The position numbers were made by a program, and so were the translations under genes. Below are positions 61,131-64,000 of a stretch of 64,000 bases of DNA, one piece after another; the first letter of the stretch is position 1, and each line of letters starts with the position of its first letter. Source of the stretch: Neisseria flavescens (GTDB lineage Bacteria > Pseudomonadota > Gammaproteobacteria > Burkholderiales > Neisseriaceae); contig NZ_CP039886.1 in the NCBI RefSeq assembly GCF_005221285.1, forward strand, positions 1,550,001-1,614,000. Reading direction: 5' to 3'. The notes under the pieces were generated by a model. The model was given only the letters and a program-made list of their open reading frames with translations, was not told the DNA's origin and did not search any database.

Positions 61131-61526
61131 ATGAAGATTGACGACATCCCTCAAGACAACAGCGCCAGCTACCACGGCCACCGCAAAGTCATCTACGGCA
61201 CCCGCGACGGCCACTACGAAGCGGCCACCAGCAACGGTTGGCAGGATGAAGCCTACGCCACCGAAATGGCGGTGTGCGAACTCGATGCCCAAACGCAGTC
61301 CGCGCACGAAGCCGTCGAAAAAGGCGAATATTCGCCGCTGTACTACCATATGTTCCGCTGCCGTTATGATGAAACCGGCTTGGCCATGGCGGCAGGCGTA
61401 TGGAAATGGCAGCTGCGCCGGCATTTCCGCCCCGAAGTGTTCTCCAAACTACCGGCCAAAACCCTGCAAAAATACGCCGATGCCTGCCAAATCAGCATAG
61501 ACGGCCTCAAACAAACCGATATTTAA
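61131..61526 (+). CDS. Conserved partner gene of darB-like ketosynthase, unknown function
   Basis: A 131-residue soluble protein, acidic at the N-terminus and basic near the end, with aromatic residues in YYHMFRCRYDETGLAMAAGVWKWQLRRHF (about 71-99). It begins immediately after the darB-like stop (TGA ATG within a DUS), so it is translationally coupled and probably acts in the same pathway. No family with known function recognised. Confidence 0.7.
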   Translation: MKIDDIPQDNSASYHGHRKVIYGTRDGHYEAATSNGWQDEAYATEMAVCELDAQTQSAHEAVEKGEYSPLYYHMFRCRYDETGLAMAAGVWKWQLRRHFRPEVFSKLPAKTLQKYADACQISIDGLKQTDI

Positions 61527-61534
61527 AGCCCCTC

Positions 61535-62209
61535 ATGATTACCCTGCATTCGCTTGACCAATCCCGCGCCCTGCGCATTGTTTGGCTGCTTGAAATCCTC
61601 GGTACGCCTTACCGCCTGCAAACCTACCGCCGCCATCCCGACACTTTGCTCGCCCCTGACGAACTCAAAGCCATCCACCCCTTAGGCAAATCGCCTTTAT
61701 TGGATGATGACGGCTTTATCTTGGCAGAAAGCGGCGCGATTACCGACTATCTGATTCAAACCTACGGCAACGGCCGTCTGATGCCCGAACGCGGCAGCCG
61801 TGAATACTGGCAATATCAACGCTGGCTGCATTACGCCGAAGGTTCTCTGATGCCGTTATTGCTGCTCGGACTGGTGTTCCGCCGGATTGAAAGCGCACCC
61901 ATGCCGTTTTTCGTCAAACCGATTGCCCGCAAAATCAGCGGCAGCGTCAAAAGCAGCTTTATCCATCCGCAAGCCGCGCTGCATCTTTCCCACATCGACA
62001 GCGAGTTGGAAAACCGCAAATGGTTGGTCGGCAACAGCCTCAGTGGTGCTGACATCATGATGAGCTATCCGCTGCAAGCCGCGGCCGACCGCTTCGACTT
62101 TACCGACTACCCCAATATCCGCGCTTATTTGCAGCGCATCGAGGCGCATGAAGCCTACCGCCGTGCCGTTGAAAAAGCAGGTTCGCCTTTATTGAAACTC
62201 GACAAATAA
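61535..62209 (+). CDS. Glutathione S-transferase family protein
   Basis: A 224-residue GST: thioredoxin-like N-terminal domain (MITLHSLDQSRALRIVWLLEILG with the Ser-Arg of the catalytic start; HPLGKSPLLDDDGFILAESGAITDYL, the cis-Pro and ESGA glutathione site) and an all-helical C-terminal domain (NSLSGADIMMSYPLQAA). ATG at 61535 lies 8 bases after the preceding stop; the longer frame overlaps that gene. Could belong to the same operon. Confidence 0.9.
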   Translation: MITLHSLDQSRALRIVWLLEILGTPYRLQTYRRHPDTLLAPDELKAIHPLGKSPLLDDDGFILAESGAITDYLIQTYGNGRLMPERGSREYWQYQRWLHYAEGSLMPLLLLGLVFRRIESAPMPFFVKPIARKISGSVKSSFIHPQAALHLSHIDSELENRKWLVGNSLSGADIMMSYPLQAAADRFDFTDYPNIRAYLQRIEAHEAYRRAVEKAGSPLLKLDK

Positions 62210-62212
62210 AAC

Positions 62213-62242
62213 AAGGCCGTCTGAAAATGTTTCAGACGGCCT
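62213..62242. terminator. DUS-pair terminator after GST
   Basis: AAGGCCGTCTGAAAA faces TTTCAGACGGCCT directly after the GST stop; closes the darA-GST gene group. Confidence 0.83.
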
Positions 62243-62368
62243 AAACCTTCTATACATATCGGATATATCGAGAAGCCAAAGTTTTTAACAAGGTTTCCGC
62301 CCGAGTGCTTTGTTCCCCCTCGCCGTTCCACTATAATGGCAACCCATATCCTTCTAAAAAATAACACC

Positions 62369-63043
62369 ATGCCAACCGACAACTGCCCGACTCTTGCCAT
62401 CGACACCAGCACATCCTTTCTGTCCATCGCATTGGAACATCAAGGCGAAATCCGCCTGTTTCACGAAAACGTCGGCACCAAGCAATCCGAACAAATCCTG
62501 CCGCAAATCGAACGCCTCTTTAAAGAAGCGGGCATCACGGCTGCCGATTTGGGCTGCATCGTTTATGCACAAGGTCCCGGCGCATTTACCGGCCTGCGTA
62601 TCGGCGCGGCGGTTGCACAAGGTTTGGCCACGCCGTTTGACACGCCCATGATCGGTATTCCCTGCCTCGATGCCGCCGCTTCGCTGCTGCCACCGTCCAG
62701 CTGCGTACTGGCGGCCACCGATGCGCGTATGGGCGAAGTGTTCTACGCATGGTTTGATACGCAAAACCACGTCCGCTTGAGCGATTACATGGTTGGCAAA
62801 GCCGCCGCCATTACCGCGCCTGAAGGCAAAACGCCTAGCGGCGGTATCGGCAATGCCTTTGCCATCGCCGACAAACCGCCTTTTGACGGCCAAGCCGATA
62901 TGCCGACCGCCGCCGACTATCTTAAACTTGCCCGCAGTGGCCGCTATGTTGCTACTGACGCGGCGCACGCCGAGCTGCTCTACGTCCGCAACAAAATTGC
63001 CCTGACCGCACAAGAGCAAGCCCAACAAAAGGCCAAACCGTGA
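62369..63043 (+). CDS. tsaB: tRNA threonylcarbamoyladenosine biosynthesis protein TsaB
   Basis: ASKHA-fold partner of TsaD in making t6A37 of ANN-decoding tRNAs. Start LAIDTSTSFLSIAL, then YAQGPGAFTGLRIGAAVAQGLA (about 72-93) and ATDARMGEVFYAWF are typical. ATG at 62369 gives 224 residues. Its stop overlaps the rimI GTG start. Confidence 0.94.
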   Translation: MPTDNCPTLAIDTSTSFLSIALEHQGEIRLFHENVGTKQSEQILPQIERLFKEAGITAADLGCIVYAQGPGAFTGLRIGAAVAQGLATPFDTPMIGIPCLDAAASLLPPSSCVLAATDARMGEVFYAWFDTQNHVRLSDYMVGKAAAITAPEGKTPSGGIGNAFAIADKPPFDGQADMPTAADYLKLARSGRYVATDAAHAELLYVRNKIALTAQEQAQQKAKP

Positions 63044-63483
63044 ACCTGCGCCCAGCCGTACTTGCCGACTGCCCCACCCTTGCCGCCATCGACGCACAAG
63101 GCAATCCTTCGTCGTGGACGGCGCAGCAGTTTGAATCGGCCGTTCAACACCATCCTGACAGCGTTTGGCTCAGCCAGACCGACCACCAAATTACCGGTTT
63201 TATCGTGTGGCAAACCGTATTTGACGAATCCGAGCTACACCTGATTGCCGTCGTGCCCGAATACCGCCGCCAAGGCATTGCGTCCGCTCTGTTGCAACAC
63301 TGGCAAAACGCAGTGCAACAGCAAGGCGTAACCCGATTGCTGCTCGAAGTCCGCGCAAGCAATGAAACCGCGCAACAACTCTACCGCAAACACGGCTTCC
63401 AAACCTGCGGCCGCCGCAAAAACTACTACGCCCTGCCCGACGGTGGCAGCGAAGATGCCGTATTGATGGAGAAATCATGTTAA
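63040..63483 (+). CDS. rimI: Ribosomal protein S18 alanine N-acetyltransferase
   Basis: GNAT enzyme acetylating the N-terminus of ribosomal protein S18. Acetyl-CoA motif EYRRQGIASALLQHW (about 76-90) and the RimI-typical LEVRASNETAQQLYRKHGFQTCGRRKNYY (about 107-135). Start is GTG at 63040, overlapping tsaB. The tsaB-rimI pairing is common in bacteria. Its last codons overlap the next ATG. Confidence 0.93.
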   Translation: MNLRPAVLADCPTLAAIDAQGNPSSWTAQQFESAVQHHPDSVWLSQTDHQITGFIVWQTVFDESELHLIAVVPEYRRQGIASALLQHWQNAVQQQGVTRLLLEVRASNETAQQLYRKHGFQTCGRRKNYYALPDGGSEDAVLMEKSC

Positions 63484-64000
63484 GCAGTCGCTACCTGCAC
63501 CTGCACGAAGCCTTGGGCTTGGGCCCGATGTGGCTGAACCAAAACGCCAAAATCATCCATGCCGCGCCTCAAGCCGCAGCCGCACCCGTCTGCCCCAAAA
63601 CCATTGCTGCCGATACCGCGCAAGCCGTGCGCACTTTATCCGCAGGCGTCCATCAGGCACGCACTGCCGCCATTGCCGCTGCGCAAACGGCCAAACCTGC
63701 TGTCCGCGTTCCCGAAGCGGCACCCAAAGCCATTGCCGAAACGCCGGCAAAAACAGAAAAAGCTGCGCATTCAGACAATCTGCCCCGTCTTGACGTAACC
63801 ATCAGGCCGTCTGAAATCATGGTGGTCAGCATTTGCCCATCTACCGAAGACAGCCTGCACGGTACGCTGTTTAGCGGCGACGTCGGCACGCTTCTCGACA
63901 ACATCCTCGCCTCTATCGGCCTCAAACCCGAGCAGGCGCATAAAACCGCATGGGTCAAAACCGCGCCCGTGTTCACCGCCCTGCCCGATGCCGAACACAT
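63477..64000 (+). CDS. Uracil-DNA glycosylase family protein (partial)
   Basis: Opens at ATG 63477, overlapping the rimI end, and runs off the window. An Ala/Pro-rich linker (about 30-100) precedes MVVSICPSTEDSLHGTLFSGDVGTLLDNILASIGL, which matches the family-4-type glycosylase core (GExPGxxEDxxGxPFxGxAGxLLD). Only the N-terminal half is present and catalytic residues downstream cannot be checked. Third gene of the tsaB-rimI operon. Confidence 0.8.
   Translation, partial: MLSSRYLHLHEALGLGPMWLNQNAKIIHAAPQAAAAPVCPKTIAADTAQAVRTLSAGVHQARTAAIAAAQTAKPAVRVPEAAPKAIAETPAKTEKAAHSDNLPRLDVTIRPSEIMVVSICPSTEDSLHGTLFSGDVGTLLDNILASIGLKPEQAHKTAWVKTAPVFTALPDAEH

Overview
The window is chromosomal DNA of a naturally transformable Neisseria. 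The DNA uptake sequence (DUS) core GCCGTCTGAA occurs many times, usually as an inverted pair downstream of genes. Most intergenic copies carry the 12-mer AGGCCGTCTGAA (the AG dialect) rather than the ATGCCGTCTGAA favoured by meningococci and gonococci. Together with a penA allele that carries many substitutions known from mosaic gonococcal alleles, this points to a commensal of the N. subflava / N. flavescens type. The species call is an inference.

Layout. 1-660: 3' part of a Sel1-repeat exported protein. 787-8647 (minus strand): division and cell-wall cluster mraZ-rsmH-ftsL-penA-murE-murF-small membrane protein-mraY, behind a four-repeat MraZ operator. 9050-10201: MidA-type methyltransferase. 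10307-10465: tRNA-Met and tRNA-Ala. 10605-14590 (minus): sspB, sspA and the cytochrome bc1 genes petC, petB, petA. 14713-16564: Nif3-like protein and a MetR-like regulator. 16596-17845: an intact 1250-bp IS3-family element lying inside a DUS terminator hairpin. 17892-19122: pseudouridine synthase and a TMEM165/GDT1-type transporter behind a manganese (yybP-ykoY) riboswitch. 19421-23945: dnaJ, a small exported protein, leuS. 24174-26746: an AT-rich GATC-type restriction-modification island (two methylases, a MutH/Sau3AI-like nuclease, a controller protein). 26872-33093: adhE with a probable FNR promoter, a NiaP-like transporter, a Na+/H+ antiporter-type permease, slyX. 33196-38011: lysA, lptM, cyaY, a YeiH-family gene that looks imported from Haemophilus, a DUF2251 gene, luxS and an exported coiled-coil protein. 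38079-40095: ketosynthase-like protein, ketosynthase and acyl carrier protein. 40178-42588: rsmE, suhB, a candidate small RNA, ychJ. 42773-46967: rsxB-like ferredoxin, BtrH-domain protein and an ABC-2 exporter. 47082-47948: small AT-rich orphan genes. 48029-56085: tRNA-Lys, apbC/mrp, glyS, thiO, glnE, yggX. 56249-58443: BI-1-like protein, coaD, a Yip1-like membrane protein, tRNA-Phe. 58756-61526: darA-like, GNAT, darB-like and a partner gene. 61535-64000: a GST, tsaB, rimI and the start of a uracil-DNA glycosylase family gene.

The most interesting possibility is a dispersed dialkylresorcinol/aryl-lipid pathway. A DarA-like enzyme and a StlD/DarB-type ketosynthase (58.7-61.5 kb) share the window with an ACP-ketosynthase-ketosynthase-like trio (38.1-40.1 kb) and with a BtrH-domain acyltransferase-like protein next to an ABC exporter (43.7-47.0 kb). 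These are the enzyme classes expected for making, acyl-modifying and exporting such a product. That they work together is inference.

Other notable points are a manganese riboswitch with overlapping P1 and terminator strands, a DpnII-like system whose second methylase could protect transforming DNA, and a candidate small RNA with pyrimidine-rich loops behind suhB.
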